Of a DNA stretch of 64,000 nucleotides, positions 34,495 through 45,914 are shown one piece after another. Position 1 is the stretch's first letter; every line of letters starts with the position of its first letter. The notes under the pieces are model-generated. The model had not been told where the DNA came from, did not search any database, and saw only the letters and a program-made list of their open reading frames with translations. This DNA comes from JBBSNV01 sp964458605 (lineage in GTDB: Bacteria; Pseudomonadota; Alphaproteobacteria; Reyranellales; JAQSWP01). The position numbers were made by a program, and so were the translations under genes. The DNA is taken from contig CAYWLS010000024.1 of the NCBI GenBank assembly GCA_964458605.1, positions 1 to 64,000 on the forward strand. The letters run 5' to 3'.

Positions 34495-36189
34495 CTACGC
34501 CGTCTTGATCTCGGCCAGGCCCAGTTCTTCCTTCATCTGGTCGCGCATGACGAATTTCTGCACCTTGCCGGTCACCGTCATGGGGAAGGCGTCGACGAAG
34601 CGGATGTAGCGCGGCACCTTGTAATGGGCGATCTGGCCCTTGCAGAAATCCTTGATCTCGGCCTCGGTGGCGCGCTGGCCGGGCTTGAGCGCGATCCAGG
34701 CGGCGATCTCCTCGCCGTATTTCCTGTCGGGTACGCCGAACACCTGCACGTCCTGCACCGCCGGGTGACGATAGAGGAACTCCTCGATCTCGCGCGGATA
34801 GACGTTCTCGCCGCCCCGGATCACCATGTCCTTGACCCGCCCGACGATGTTGCAATAGCCGTGCGCGTCGATGGTGGCGAGGTCGCCGGTATGCATCCAG
34901 CCGGCCTTGTCGATCGCCTCTTCGGTGCGCGCCTGGTCGCCCCAATAGCCCTGCATCACCGAATAGCCGCGGGTCAGCAGCTCGCCCGACACGCCGGGCG
35001 GCACGACGCGACCGTCGCCGTCGACGATCTTGACCTCGACATGGGGCATGATGCGGCCCACGGTCGCGACGCGCAGCTCCAGCGGATCGTCGGTGCCGGA
35101 CTGGAAGCTGACCGGGCTGGTCTCGGTCATGCCATAGGCGATGGTGATCTCGCCCAGGTTCATATGGGCCACCGCCCGCTTCATCACCTCGATCGGGCAG
35201 GGCGAGCCGGCCATGATGCCGGTGCGCAGGGTGGAGAAATCGAATTCCTCGAATCGCGGGTGGTCGAGCTCGGCGATGAACATGGTCGGCACGCCGTGCA
35301 GGGCAGTGCATTTCTCCTCCTGCACGGTCTGCATTACCGACAGCGGCTCGAAGGAATCGGCCGGATAGACCATGGTCGAGCCGTGCGTGACGCAGGCCAG
35401 GTTGCCCAGCACCATGCCGAAGCAGTGATAGAGCGGCACGGGGATGCACAGCCGATCCCGCTGCGTCAGCTTCATCGCCTCGCCGATGAAGAAGCCGTTG
35501 TTGAGGATGTTGAAATGGGTCAGCGTGGCGCCCTTGGGGAAGCCGGTGGTGCCCGAGGTGAACTGGATGTTGATGGGATCGTCCGGCTGCAGCGTCTTCT
35601 GCAGCGCGGCGAGCCGGTCGCGATCGGCCGGCCGGCCCGCCGCCAGCACCTCGGCGAAATTCATGGTGCCGGGCGTGCGTTCCTGGCCCAGCCGGATCAC
35701 CAGCCGCAACGCCGGCAGGCGCTTGGCCTGGAGCTGGTTGGGCTGCGCATCGGCCAGCTCCGGCGCCAGCGTATTCAGCATGCCGAGATAGTCGGAGGTC
35801 TTGAATCTGTCGGCGGCGATGATCGCCTTGCAGCCGACCTTGTTCAGCGCGTATTCCAGCTCGGCCAGGCGATAGGCCGGGTTGATGTTGACCAGGATCA
35901 GCCCGGCCTTGGCGGTGGCGAACTGCGTCACCACCCATTCGCTGCAATTGGGCGACCAGATGCCGATGCGGTCGCCCGGCTCCAGTCCCAGCGCCAGCAG
36001 GCCGGCGGCCAAGGCATCGACCTGACGCTGCAGCTCGCGATAGCTCCAGCGCACCTGCTGGTGCCGCACCACCAGCGCCTCGCGGTCGGGGAAGCGCGCC
36101 ACCGTGGCGTCGAACATGGCGCCCAGGGTGCGATAGTCCAGCGGCACATTGCTGGCGCCGTGCACATAGGATTGGGTCAGTTCGGCCAT
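34495..36189 (-). CDS. Acyl-CoA ligase (AMP-binding protein, ACSF2-like)
   Basis: A 564-residue ANL-superfamily enzyme. The AMP-binding core is TSGTTGFPKGATLTH near residue 200; AYGMTETSPVS near residue 345, WMHTGDLATIDAHGY near residue 430 and VIRGGENVYPREIEEF follow. The C-terminal catalytic Lys lies in TVTGKVQKF. It activates a fatty acid as acyl-adenylate and then CoA ester; chain length is not determinable. The frame continues open upstream, but those codons are a shadow of glnD. GGGAGGAAACC before the ATG fixes the start. An AT-rich promoter lies in the 131-bp gap to glnD. Confidence 0.92.
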   Translation of the reverse strand: MAELTQSYVHGASNVPLDYRTLGAMFDATVARFPDREALVVRHQQVRWSYRELQRQVDALAAGLLALGLEPGDRIGIWSPNCSEWVVTQFATAKAGLILVNINPAYRLAELEYALNKVGCKAIIAADRFKTSDYLGMLNTLAPELADAQPNQLQAKRLPALRLVIRLGQERTPGTMNFAEVLAAGRPADRDRLAALQKTLQPDDPINIQFTSGTTGFPKGATLTHFNILNNGFFIGEAMKLTQRDRLCIPVPLYHCFGMVLGNLACVTHGSTMVYPADSFEPLSVMQTVQEEKCTALHGVPTMFIAELDHPRFEEFDFSTLRTGIMAGSPCPIEVMKRAVAHMNLGEITIAYGMTETSPVSFQSGTDDPLELRVATVGRIMPHVEVKIVDGDGRVVPPGVSGELLTRGYSVMQGYWGDQARTEEAIDKAGWMHTGDLATIDAHGYCNIVGRVKDMVIRGGENVYPREIEEFLYRHPAVQDVQVFGVPDRKYGEEIAAWIALKPGQRATEAEIKDFCKGQIAHYKVPRYIRFVDAFPMTVTGKVQKFVMRDQMKEELGLAEIKTA

Positions 36190-36320
36190 GGTTTCCTCCC
36201 TCGACGCTACCGGTTTATTTGAATAGTAAAGCAAATCGCCCGACGCCGTCGCAAGCATGGCGGCGAAGCGACCGGCGAGCGGCTGCGCGGGACGCTCCTT
36301 GGGCGCTGCGGTCGGCGAGA

Positions 36321-39140
36321 CTACTCGGCCGCGGCGGCGCGCCTGGCCGATTTCTTCTTGTCGGGCTCGGGCTGCGGCGTCTGGTCCTGCGCGTCGGCAT
36401 CCTGCAGCGCCGTCTCCAGCCGCGTCTTGATCTCGGCGAGCTTGTCCTTGTGCACCACCTTCAGGCCGAACAGATCCTTGACGTAGAACACGTCGACGGC
36501 GCGCTCGCCGTAGGTCGAGATATGCGCCGAGGAGATCTGCAGGCTGAGCCGGGTCAGGGTGCGCGTCACCAGATAGAGGAAGCCCGGCCGGTCGCGGCCG
36601 TTGACCTCGATCACGGTGTGGGTGTTGGAGGCGGCGTTGTCGATCAGCACGCGCGGCGGCACCTTGAACACCGCGGTGCGGGTCGGGTAGTTGGGCTTCT
36701 GTCCGGCCAGCGCCTCGGCGATGCGCAACTGCCCGTTCAGCGCCTGCTCGATGCGCGCCGACAGGCGGGCCAGCTTGTCGGAGCGCTCGAAGGCGCCGCC
36801 TTCGGTGTCCTGCACGGTGAAGGTGTCGAGCGCCATGCCGTTGGCCATGGTGAAGATCTTGGCGTCGACGATGTTGGCGCCGCTCAGCGCCATGGCGCCG
36901 GCGATGCGCCAGAACAGGCCCGGCATGTCCTGGGTATAGATCGTCACCTCGGTGACGGCGCGATAGCGGTCGACGCGATGCTCGACCACCAGCGGGGTGT
37001 TGTCGCGCTTGGCGCGGCGCATCAGGTCGGCGTGGCGGGCGTGGGTGGCGTCGTCGAACGACAGCCAGTAGGCCGGGTAGCCTTGGGCGAAGATCTCCTC
37101 GCGCTCGGCGGCGTCCCAGTCGGGCAGCAGCCGGGCCGCTTCGTCCTGCGCCTGCTTGACCCGTTCGCGCCGCCCGCCGCCCAGGGTGCCGCCGGTCAGC
37201 ACTTCCTCGCTGGCGTAGTACAGCGTGCGCAGCAGGGCGGCCTTCCAGCCGTTCCACACGGTGGGGCCGACGGCGCGGATGTCGCACACGGTCAGGATCA
37301 GCAGCAGGCGCAGCCGTTCGGGCGATTGCACCAGGGCGGCGAAGTCGGCGATGGTCTTGGGATCCTGCAGGTCGCGCTGGAAGGCGGTGTGCGACATCGC
37401 CAGGTGGTAGCGCACCAGCCACGCCACGGTTTCGGTCTCGTCGGGCGTGAGCCCCATGCGCGGGCCCAAATTGTTGGCCACCTCCGCGCCCAGCACCGAA
37501 TGGTCGCCGCCGCGGCCTTTGGCGATGTCGTGCAGCAGCAGGGCGAGATAGAGCACCCGGCGCGAGATCACCTTGTGGATCACCTCGACCGACAGCGGAT
37601 GGTCCTCCTTGAGGCTGCCGTTCTCGATGCGCGACAGGAAGCCGATCGCCCGGATGGTGTGCTCGTCCACCGTATAGGTGTGGTACATGTCGTGCTGGGT
37701 CTGGGCCACGACGCGGCCGAAATCCGGCACGAAGCGGCCGAACACGCCGGCCTCGTTCATGCGCCGCAGCGCGGTCTCGGGATCCTTGGGCGAGGTCAGG
37801 ATCTCCATGAACAGCCGGTTGGCCTCGGCATTGGCGCGCAGCTTGTGGTCGATCAGCTTCAGATTCTGCGTCACCAGCCGCAAGGTGGCGGGGTGGATGT
37901 CGAGATCGGCCTCCTCGGCGGCGTGGAACAGGCGGATCAGCGCCACCGGATCGCGCGCGAAGGCGTCGTCGCTGGCCACGGTGAGCCGCTCGCCCTCGAC
38001 CTTGAAGCCCTCGATCTGGCGCGCCCGCAGGGGAAAGCGCAGCAGCCCCGCCAGGCGCGGCTTGCGGCGCTGGCCGGCCGCAAGCGCGGCGCAGAAGATG
38101 CGCGTCAGGTCGCCCACCGTCTTGGCGTGCAGGTAGTAGTGCTTCATGAAGCGCTCCACGCCGCGCGTGCCGGCGTGGTCGGTGTAGTGCATGCGCCGGC
38201 CGATCTCCGCCTGCAGGTCGAAGCTCAGCCGCTCCTCGGCGCGGCCGGTCAGGTAATGGATGTGGCAGCGCACGGTGCGCAGGAAATTCTCGGCCTTGGC
38301 GAATTTGCGCGCCTCGTCGCGGGTCAGCACGCCCTTCTCGACCAGTTGGCCGACGTCGTCGACGCGATAGAGATATTTGGCGATCCAGTACAGCGTCTGC
38401 AGGTCGCGCAGGCCGCCCTTGCCCTCCTTGACGTTGGGCTCGACCACGTAGCGCGAATCGCCCAGCTTGCGATGGCGCGCGTCGCGCTCGGCCAGCTTGG
38501 CCTCGAGGAAGTCGCGCCCGTCGCCCGACAGGAAGGATGCGTTGTAGGCGCGACGGAACTCGTGATAGAGGCCGGGCACGCCCCACAGATAGCGCGTCTC
38601 CAGGAGCGCGGTGCGGATGGTGTAGTCGGACGTGCCCAGCCGCACGCATTCAGCCACCGAACGGGTGGCATGGCCGACCTTCATGCCCATGTCCCACAGC
38701 ATGTAGAGCATGTACTCGACCACTTGCTCGCCGCGCGGCGTCTGCTTGTAGGGCAGCAGGAACAGCAGGTCGATGTCGGATTGCGGGTAGAGCTCGCCGC
38801 GGCCATAGCCGCCGGTGGCCACCAGGCAGATCTGCTCGGCGGCGGTCGGGTTGGCGGCCGGAAACACGTGGTTGTTGGTCAGGTCGAACAGCACCTTGAC
38901 GAGCTGGTCGAGCAGATAGGCCGTGCCGGTGGTGACCTGCAGCCCCTCGCCATTGGCCTCGAAGCGGCGGCGGATCTCGGCGCGGCCCTCGGCCAGCGCC
39001 GCCTTGAGCCGCGCCAGCGCCGCCATGCGCAGCGCCGACCCGTCGCTCAGCGAGACGGCCAGCGCGTCGATCTCGCCCACCAGCACCTTGCGGTTGATGA
39101 TGGCGCGCCGGTCGTACAGCTTTTCGTAAGGACGGCTCAT
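36321..39140 (-). CDS. glnD: Bifunctional uridylyltransferase/uridylyl-removing enzyme GlnD
   Basis: Senses glutamine and uridylylates or deuridylylates PII proteins. The 939-residue enzyme has a nucleotidyltransferase domain with GGYGRGELYPQSDIDLLF at residues 110-127. A helical domain follows, then an HD hydrolase domain near residue 538 (LLLHDIAKGRGGDHS). Two ACT domains lie at about 730-810 and 845-925 (TIYTQDMPGLFWRIAGAMAL, then VNGRDRPGFLYLVTRTLTRL). A Lys/Ala-rich tail ends it. All domains are intact. It is upstream of the acyl-CoA ligase and near mutS. Confidence 0.97.
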   Translation of the reverse strand: MSRPYEKLYDRRAIINRKVLVGEIDALAVSLSDGSALRMAALARLKAALAEGRAEIRRRFEANGEGLQVTTGTAYLLDQLVKVLFDLTNNHVFPAANPTAAEQICLVATGGYGRGELYPQSDIDLLFLLPYKQTPRGEQVVEYMLYMLWDMGMKVGHATRSVAECVRLGTSDYTIRTALLETRYLWGVPGLYHEFRRAYNASFLSGDGRDFLEAKLAERDARHRKLGDSRYVVEPNVKEGKGGLRDLQTLYWIAKYLYRVDDVGQLVEKGVLTRDEARKFAKAENFLRTVRCHIHYLTGRAEERLSFDLQAEIGRRMHYTDHAGTRGVERFMKHYYLHAKTVGDLTRIFCAALAAGQRRKPRLAGLLRFPLRARQIEGFKVEGERLTVASDDAFARDPVALIRLFHAAEEADLDIHPATLRLVTQNLKLIDHKLRANAEANRLFMEILTSPKDPETALRRMNEAGVFGRFVPDFGRVVAQTQHDMYHTYTVDEHTIRAIGFLSRIENGSLKEDHPLSVEVIHKVISRRVLYLALLLHDIAKGRGGDHSVLGAEVANNLGPRMGLTPDETETVAWLVRYHLAMSHTAFQRDLQDPKTIADFAALVQSPERLRLLLILTVCDIRAVGPTVWNGWKAALLRTLYYASEEVLTGGTLGGGRRERVKQAQDEAARLLPDWDAAEREEIFAQGYPAYWLSFDDATHARHADLMRRAKRDNTPLVVEHRVDRYRAVTEVTIYTQDMPGLFWRIAGAMALSGANIVDAKIFTMANGMALDTFTVQDTEGGAFERSDKLARLSARIEQALNGQLRIAEALAGQKPNYPTRTAVFKVPPRVLIDNAASNTHTVIEVNGRDRPGFLYLVTRTLTRLSLQISSAHISTYGERAVDVFYVKDLFGLKVVHKDKLAEIKTRLETALQDADAQDQTPQPEPDKKKSARRAAAAE

Positions 39141-39283
39141 GCGTTTCCAGGGGTTTGTCGATGGCGGCCGGCCGCTGTTGCGGGCAACCCGCCGCAGGCG
39201 CCGATTGTAGCGTCGGGGCCGCCCGGGCCACAATCGGCCATGGCGGCGGTCGGTCGGACCGGGCGCCGCTCGAGGGGGAACGC

Positions 39284-39904
39284 GTGGACAGCCAGCTGGT
39301 GCATTGGCTCGATATCGTGGCGGTCGCCATGCTGGCGGTATCGGGCGGGCTGACCGCGGCGCGGCACCGGCTCGATATTTTCGGCTTCGCGGTGATCGCC
39401 ACCGTCACCGGGCTGGGCGGCGGCACCACGCGCGACCTGCTGCTGGGCATCCGCCCGGTGCTGTGGATCGGCGACCCGCTCTATGTCGAGGTCTGCGTCG
39501 GCGTCGGCGCGGCGATGTTCTTCGCCGCGCCGCGCGTGGCGCGCGGCGAACGGGCGCTGCTCTGGGCCGACGCGCTGGGGCTGGCCATGTTCTCGGTGCT
39601 GGGCGCGCAGCGCGCGCTCGGCCACGGCGCGCCGGCCGCGATCGCGGTGGTGATGGGCACCATCACGGCGGTGTTCGGCGGCATGCTGCGCGACGTGTTC
39701 TGCGCCCAAGTGCCGCTGATCCTGCGCAAGGAGATCTACGCCACCGCCGCGGTGATCGGCGCCGGCGGCTTCGTGGCGCTGCTGCGGTTGGGCGTGGCGC
39801 CCGATGTCGCGGGGCTGATCGGCTTTGCCGCGGCGCTCCTGGTGCGCGGCGCGGCCATCGCCTTCGGCTGGTCGCTGCCGTCCCATCGCGGGCTGGGACC
39901 GTGA
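39284..39904 (+). CDS. TRIC-like cation channel / UPF0126 membrane protein
   Basis: A 206-residue membrane protein made of two internal repeats of three helices plus a final helix. The glycine-rich family signature appears as VTGLGGGTTRDLLLG near residue 42 and VFGGMLRDVF near residue 128. These match the UPF0126/trimeric intracellular cation-channel family; some relatives transport glycine. It starts with GTG, 5 nt after GAGGGGGAA. It is divergent from glnD and converges on an unknown membrane protein. Confidence 0.88.
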   Translation: MDSQLVHWLDIVAVAMLAVSGGLTAARHRLDIFGFAVIATVTGLGGGTTRDLLLGIRPVLWIGDPLYVEVCVGVGAAMFFAAPRVARGERALLWADALGLAMFSVLGAQRALGHGAPAAIAVVMGTITAVFGGMLRDVFCAQVPLILRKEIYATAAVIGAGGFVALLRLGVAPDVAGLIGFAAALLVRGAAIAFGWSLPSHRGLGP

Positions 39905-39939
39905 GACGACAGGCGCGTGTCCCGCGGCCGCGCCGTCGC

Positions 39940-40515
39940 CTATTCGGTAGCGTCGAACACGCGGCGCGACAGGGTCATGGCGCTCCAGCCGGCATAGGCG
40001 CCCTGCCACACGGCGAAGAACGCCATCCACACGGCAATCTGATCAGCGTCGGCCGCTTGAAACACCGGCGCGCCCAGCACGGCGCCGATCAGCGCGGTCG
40101 GGATCAGGAATTTCAGATGCCGGCCGCGCCGCGACAGCACGGCGGTGGCGAGATCGAGCAGCAAAGCACCGACCGCGCCGGACAGGGCGCCGATCCCGGC
40201 CTTGGCCAGGGCGGTCTCGGCGCCGCCGCTGAGATTTATGCAGATCAGCACGGCGATACAGTAGCTGGCCGCGGCGGCGACCACGAAGGCCGGCCATTTC
40301 CAGGGATGCCAGTCCAGTTCGCGGCGCAGGAACCAGCCGACGATGGCGCCATAGAACAGGCCGGCGCCGATATAGATCAGGATCTGGCCGACCTTGCCGC
40401 TGTCGGGCGGCAGCAGGGTGAACTGCACCAGCCCGTAGAGCGCGCCGGAAAATGCGCCCAGCGGCGCGAACAGATAGGCGTTGAGCGTGCGGTGCGGATG
40501 TTCGATGTCGGCCAT
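39940..40515 (-). CDS. Unknown polytopic membrane protein downstream of mutS
   Basis: A 191-residue protein with about six hydrophobic segments, for example LFAPLGAFSGALYGLVQF, ILIYIGAGLFYGAIVGWFL, FVVAAAASYCIAVLICI and FLIPTALIGAVLGAPVF. I do not recognise the family. Real-gene status is supported by an AAGGAAG site before the ATG and position 11 nt after the mutS stop, so it is probably in the mutS transcript. The N-terminus MADIEHPHRTLNAY is short and polar. Function unknown. Confidence 0.72.
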   Translation of the reverse strand: MADIEHPHRTLNAYLFAPLGAFSGALYGLVQFTLLPPDSGKVGQILIYIGAGLFYGAIVGWFLRRELDWHPWKWPAFVVAAAASYCIAVLICINLSGGAETALAKAGIGALSGAVGALLLDLATAVLSRRGRHLKFLIPTALIGAVLGAPVFQAADADQIAVWMAFFAVWQGAYAGWSAMTLSRRVFDATE

Positions 40516-40526
40516 GGCGCTTCCTT

Positions 40527-43325
40527 TTACGATTGTTCGCCGTCGCGCAGCAGCGCGACCAGTTGGTAGACCAGATCGAGTGCCTGCTTGGCCGTCAGCT
40601 CGTCGGCAACGACCGTGCGCAGCGCCTGTTCCACCGCCGACGGCGCGACGGCGGCGGCGGGCGGTGCGGCCGCCGGTGCGGCGGCGAACAGCGGCAGGTC
40701 CTCGGCCAGTTTCGTCACCGCGCCGGATTGCTCGCCCTGCTCCAGGGTGCGCAGCACCTGCTCGGCGCGGCCGATCACCGCCGGCGGCAGGCCGGCCAGC
40801 TTGGCGACATGGATGCCGTAGGAGCGGTCGGCGGCTCCCGGCGCCACCTCGTGCAGGAACACCACCTCGCCCTGCCACTCCTTGACCCGCATGGTGTGCG
40901 GCGCCAGCGCCGGCAGGCGGCCGCCCAGCGACACCAGCTCGTGATAGTGGGTGGCGAACAGGGCGCGGCAGCGATTGACCTCGTGCAGATGCTCGAGCGT
41001 CGCCCAGGCGATCGACAGCCCGTCATAGGTCGCGGTGCCGCGGCCGATCTCGTCCAGGATCACCAGGCTGCGCTCGGTGGCCTGGTTGAGGATGGCGGCG
41101 GTCTCGACCATCTCGACCATGAAGGTGGAGCGGCCGCGCGCCAGGTCGTCGGCCGCCCCCACACGCGAGAACAGCCGGTCGACGATGCCGATGCGCGCTT
41201 CCTGCGCCGGCACATAGGCGCCGATCTGCGCCAGGATGGCGATCAGCGCGTTCTGGCGCAGGAAGGTCGACTTGCCGGCCATGTTGGGGCCGGTGATCAG
41301 CCACAGCCGGTTGTCGGGCGCCAGGTCGCAATCGTTGCCGACGAAGCTCTTGTGCTCGCGGGCCTTGAGCGCGGCCTCGACCACCGGATGGCGCCCGCCT
41401 TTGACGTGGAACTCGGCGTTGTCCTCGATGCGCGGCCGCACCCACTGGCCGTCCACCGCCAGCTCGGCCAGCGCCGCGGCGACGTCGATCTGCGCCAGCG
41501 CCTCGGCGGCGCGCGCCACCTGGTCGGCGGCCTGGTTCACCTCGGCCACCAGCGCGGCGAAGATCTCCAGCTCCTGGGCCAGGGCCAGGTCGGCGGCGCG
41601 GCCGATCTTGCTTTCCAGCTCGCCCAGCTCGACCGAGGTGTAGCGCACCGCGCTGGCCAGGGTCTGGCGATGGATGAACTGGGCGGCCTGCGGATCGAAT
41701 TTCTCGGCGTTGGTGGCGGTCAGTTCGATGAAATAGCCCAGCACGTTGTTGTGCCGGATCTTCAGCGAGTTGACGCCGGTGGCGCTGCGATAGCGCTGCT
41801 CCAAGGCGGCGATCAGCTTGCGGCTCTCGTCGCGCAAGCTGCGCAGCTCGTCGAGCTCGGCGCGATAGCCTTTGGCGACGAAGCCGCCGTCGCGGGTCAG
41901 CAGCGGCAATTCCTCGGCCAGCGCCCGACCCAGCTCTCCGACCAGCGTATCGTGGCCGTCGAGTGCTTGGGCCGCCTCGACCAGGCTGCGCGGCAGGCCG
42001 TGATCCATCGCCCGCAAGCCCTGGCCCAGCGCCGCGCCCTGGCGCAAGCCGTCGCGGATCGCGGCCAGGTCGCGCGGCCCGCCGCGGCCGATGGCGATGC
42101 GCGACAGCGCCCGCTCCAGATCGGGGCATTGGCGCAGCGCTTGGCGCACGGTGTGGCGGCGGCCGCTATCCTCGGCGAAGAAGGCCAACGCGTCCTGCCG
42201 CTCGGCGATGGCTTTGGCATCGGTCAGTGGTGCTGCCAGCCGCGCCGCCAGCAGCCGCGCGCCCGGCCCGGTCAGGGTGCGGTCGATGGTGGCCAGCAGC
42301 GAGCCGGCGCGGCCGCCATCCAGGCTGCGGCCGATCTCGAGGTTGCGCCGCGTGGCGGCATCGATCTCCATCGTGTCGCCGGCCGACTGGCGGCGGGGCG
42401 GCGCCAGGCGCGGCAGCTTGCCCGCCTGGGTCAGCTCGACATAGTCGAGCAGCGCGCCGCAGGCGGCGATCTCGGCCCGGCCGTAGGCGGCGAAGCCTTC
42501 CAGGGTGCCGACGCCGAACAGCGTCTCCAGCCGGCGCCGCGCATTGTCGCTGTCGAAGCGGCTGGAAGGCAGCGGCGTCAGGATGGCCTGCTTTTCCTGC
42601 AGCGCGCCGGCCAAAGCCTCGCGCGACAGCAGCCGGTCGGGCACCAGCAGCTCGTTGGGCTCCAGCCGCGCCAGGCAGGCGGCCAGTTGGGCCGGCTGCA
42701 GGGTCTGCACCGCGAATTCGCCGGTCGACAGGTCGAGCCAGGCCAGCGCCAGCTCGCCCTGGGCCTCGCTGATCGCGGCCAGATAATTGTGGGCGCGGGC
42801 GTCGAGCAGCGCATCCTCGGTCAGGGTGCCCGGGGTGATGACCCGCACCACCTGGCGCTGCACGACGGATTTGGCGCCGCGCTTCTTGGCCTCGGCCGGA
42901 TCCTCGGTCTGCTCGCACACCGCCACCTTGAAGCCCTGGCAGATCAGCCGCGACAGATAGGCCTCGTGGCTGTGCACCGGCACGCCGCACATGGCGATGT
43001 CCTGGCCCAGATGCTGGCCGCGCTTGGTCAGCGCGATGTCCAGCGCCTTGGATGCCAGGGCGGCGTCGTCGAAGAACAGCTCGTAGAAATCGCCCATGCG
43101 ATAGAACAGCAGGTGGTCCGGGTGCTGCGCCTTGATCGCCAGGTATTGCTGCATCATCGGCGTCGCGGCCCCGACCGACACGGCGCCCGGGACCGACCCC
43201 GGATTGCCCGGGACCGATCCCGGGACCGATCCTGGGCTCGGCGCAGCCATGTCGGTCCGACCGTCGGCCGGTTCGGCAGGGGTGTCGGCGGCGTTGTCGA
43301 GCCGGGCGTTCAGGGCGTGGCGCAT
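40527..43325 (-). CDS. mutS: DNA mismatch repair protein MutS
   Basis: Mismatch-recognising ATPase. Residue numbers count from the chosen start. The mismatch-binding domain starts at TPMMQQYLAIKAQHPDHLLFYRMGDFYELFFDDA near residue 55, with the Phe/Glu mismatch motif F-Y-E. The ATPase has Walker A ITGPNMAGKSTFLRQ near residue 675, the DEIGRGTATYDGL block and ATHYHEL. The C-terminal dimerisation region is present. The N-terminus has a repeat-rich extension (PGSVPGSVPGNPGSVPG). The start is uncertain: ATG 43325 lacks a Shine-Dalgarno, whereas the in-frame ATG 43412 has AAGGA and would add 29 residues. It is divergent from maeB. Confidence 0.95.
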   Translation of the reverse strand: MRHALNARLDNAADTPAEPADGRTDMAAPSPGSVPGSVPGNPGSVPGAVSVGAATPMMQQYLAIKAQHPDHLLFYRMGDFYELFFDDAALASKALDIALTKRGQHLGQDIAMCGVPVHSHEAYLSRLICQGFKVAVCEQTEDPAEAKKRGAKSVVQRQVVRVITPGTLTEDALLDARAHNYLAAISEAQGELALAWLDLSTGEFAVQTLQPAQLAACLARLEPNELLVPDRLLSREALAGALQEKQAILTPLPSSRFDSDNARRRLETLFGVGTLEGFAAYGRAEIAACGALLDYVELTQAGKLPRLAPPRRQSAGDTMEIDAATRRNLEIGRSLDGGRAGSLLATIDRTLTGPGARLLAARLAAPLTDAKAIAERQDALAFFAEDSGRRHTVRQALRQCPDLERALSRIAIGRGGPRDLAAIRDGLRQGAALGQGLRAMDHGLPRSLVEAAQALDGHDTLVGELGRALAEELPLLTRDGGFVAKGYRAELDELRSLRDESRKLIAALEQRYRSATGVNSLKIRHNNVLGYFIELTATNAEKFDPQAAQFIHRQTLASAVRYTSVELGELESKIGRAADLALAQELEIFAALVAEVNQAADQVARAAEALAQIDVAAALAELAVDGQWVRPRIEDNAEFHVKGGRHPVVEAALKAREHKSFVGNDCDLAPDNRLWLITGPNMAGKSTFLRQNALIAILAQIGAYVPAQEARIGIVDRLFSRVGAADDLARGRSTFMVEMVETAAILNQATERSLVILDEIGRGTATYDGLSIAWATLEHLHEVNRCRALFATHYHELVSLGGRLPALAPHTMRVKEWQGEVVFLHEVAPGAADRSYGIHVAKLAGLPPAVIGRAEQVLRTLEQGEQSGAVTKLAEDLPLFAAAPAAAPPAAAVAPSAVEQALRTVVADELTAKQALDLVYQLVALLRDGEQS

Positions 43326-43379
43326 GATCGGTTCAGGGCGCGGTCCAGGGTCGGTTCGAGGTTGGTCCGAGATCGGTCC
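43186..43379. repeat. Self-complementary short repeats at the mutS 5' end
   Basis: Two clusters of degenerate 10-13 bp units. Cluster A (43186-43236, inside mutS) reads GGGACCGATCCC on the plus strand. Cluster B (43326-43379, around or before the start) reads in the opposite sense, with ATCGGTCC and GGGTCGGTTC. The two can pair in the mRNA, for example over GATCGGTCC. Confidence 0.6.
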
Positions 43380-43526
43380 AGGGGCGAAAAAAACCTTTAT
43401 CGACCGTAGCATGGCGTCCTTTTTATCGCCATGATGGCCGCTTGGGATAACGCGCCGCCACAGGCGCATTTTGCGGCAACGGACAAGGCATAGTCTGCCT
43501 TAGCGTAACGGGGATTGGAGAAGGGG

Positions 43527-45824
<2,298 letters not shown>

Positions 45825-45839
45825 GCGCCCGCCGCCAAG

Positions 45840-45862
45840 CTGTCATGCGGGCGTGATACAAT
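45840..45862 (+). promoter_or_regulatory. Possible Pho-box half-site and -10 before phoR
   Basis: CTGTCAT (45840-45846) is a perfect Pho-box half. It is followed after 10 bp by TACAAT (45857-45862), a good -10 box at the spacing used in PhoB-activated promoters. The partner half-site is not recognisable. This would give phoR autoregulation by PhoB. Confidence 0.35.
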
Positions 45863-45914
45863 CGCTTCGTTTCCGTCACGAAGCGGATCACCGGCGTCAC
45901 GCATTCGATCGGCC

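Noticed and set aside
36190..38649. The acyl-CoA ligase frame stays open far upstream, suggesting a 1384-residue fusion
   Set aside because: The extra part overlaps glnD out of frame, and a strong GGGAGG site and the conserved ligase start lie at 36189.
36219..39353. A plus-strand open frame of 1044 codons
   Set aside because: It is antisense to glnD, whose protein has all expected motifs. Its composition (Gln/His/Arg/Ala-rich, no motifs) is the usual mirror of GC-rich coding DNA.
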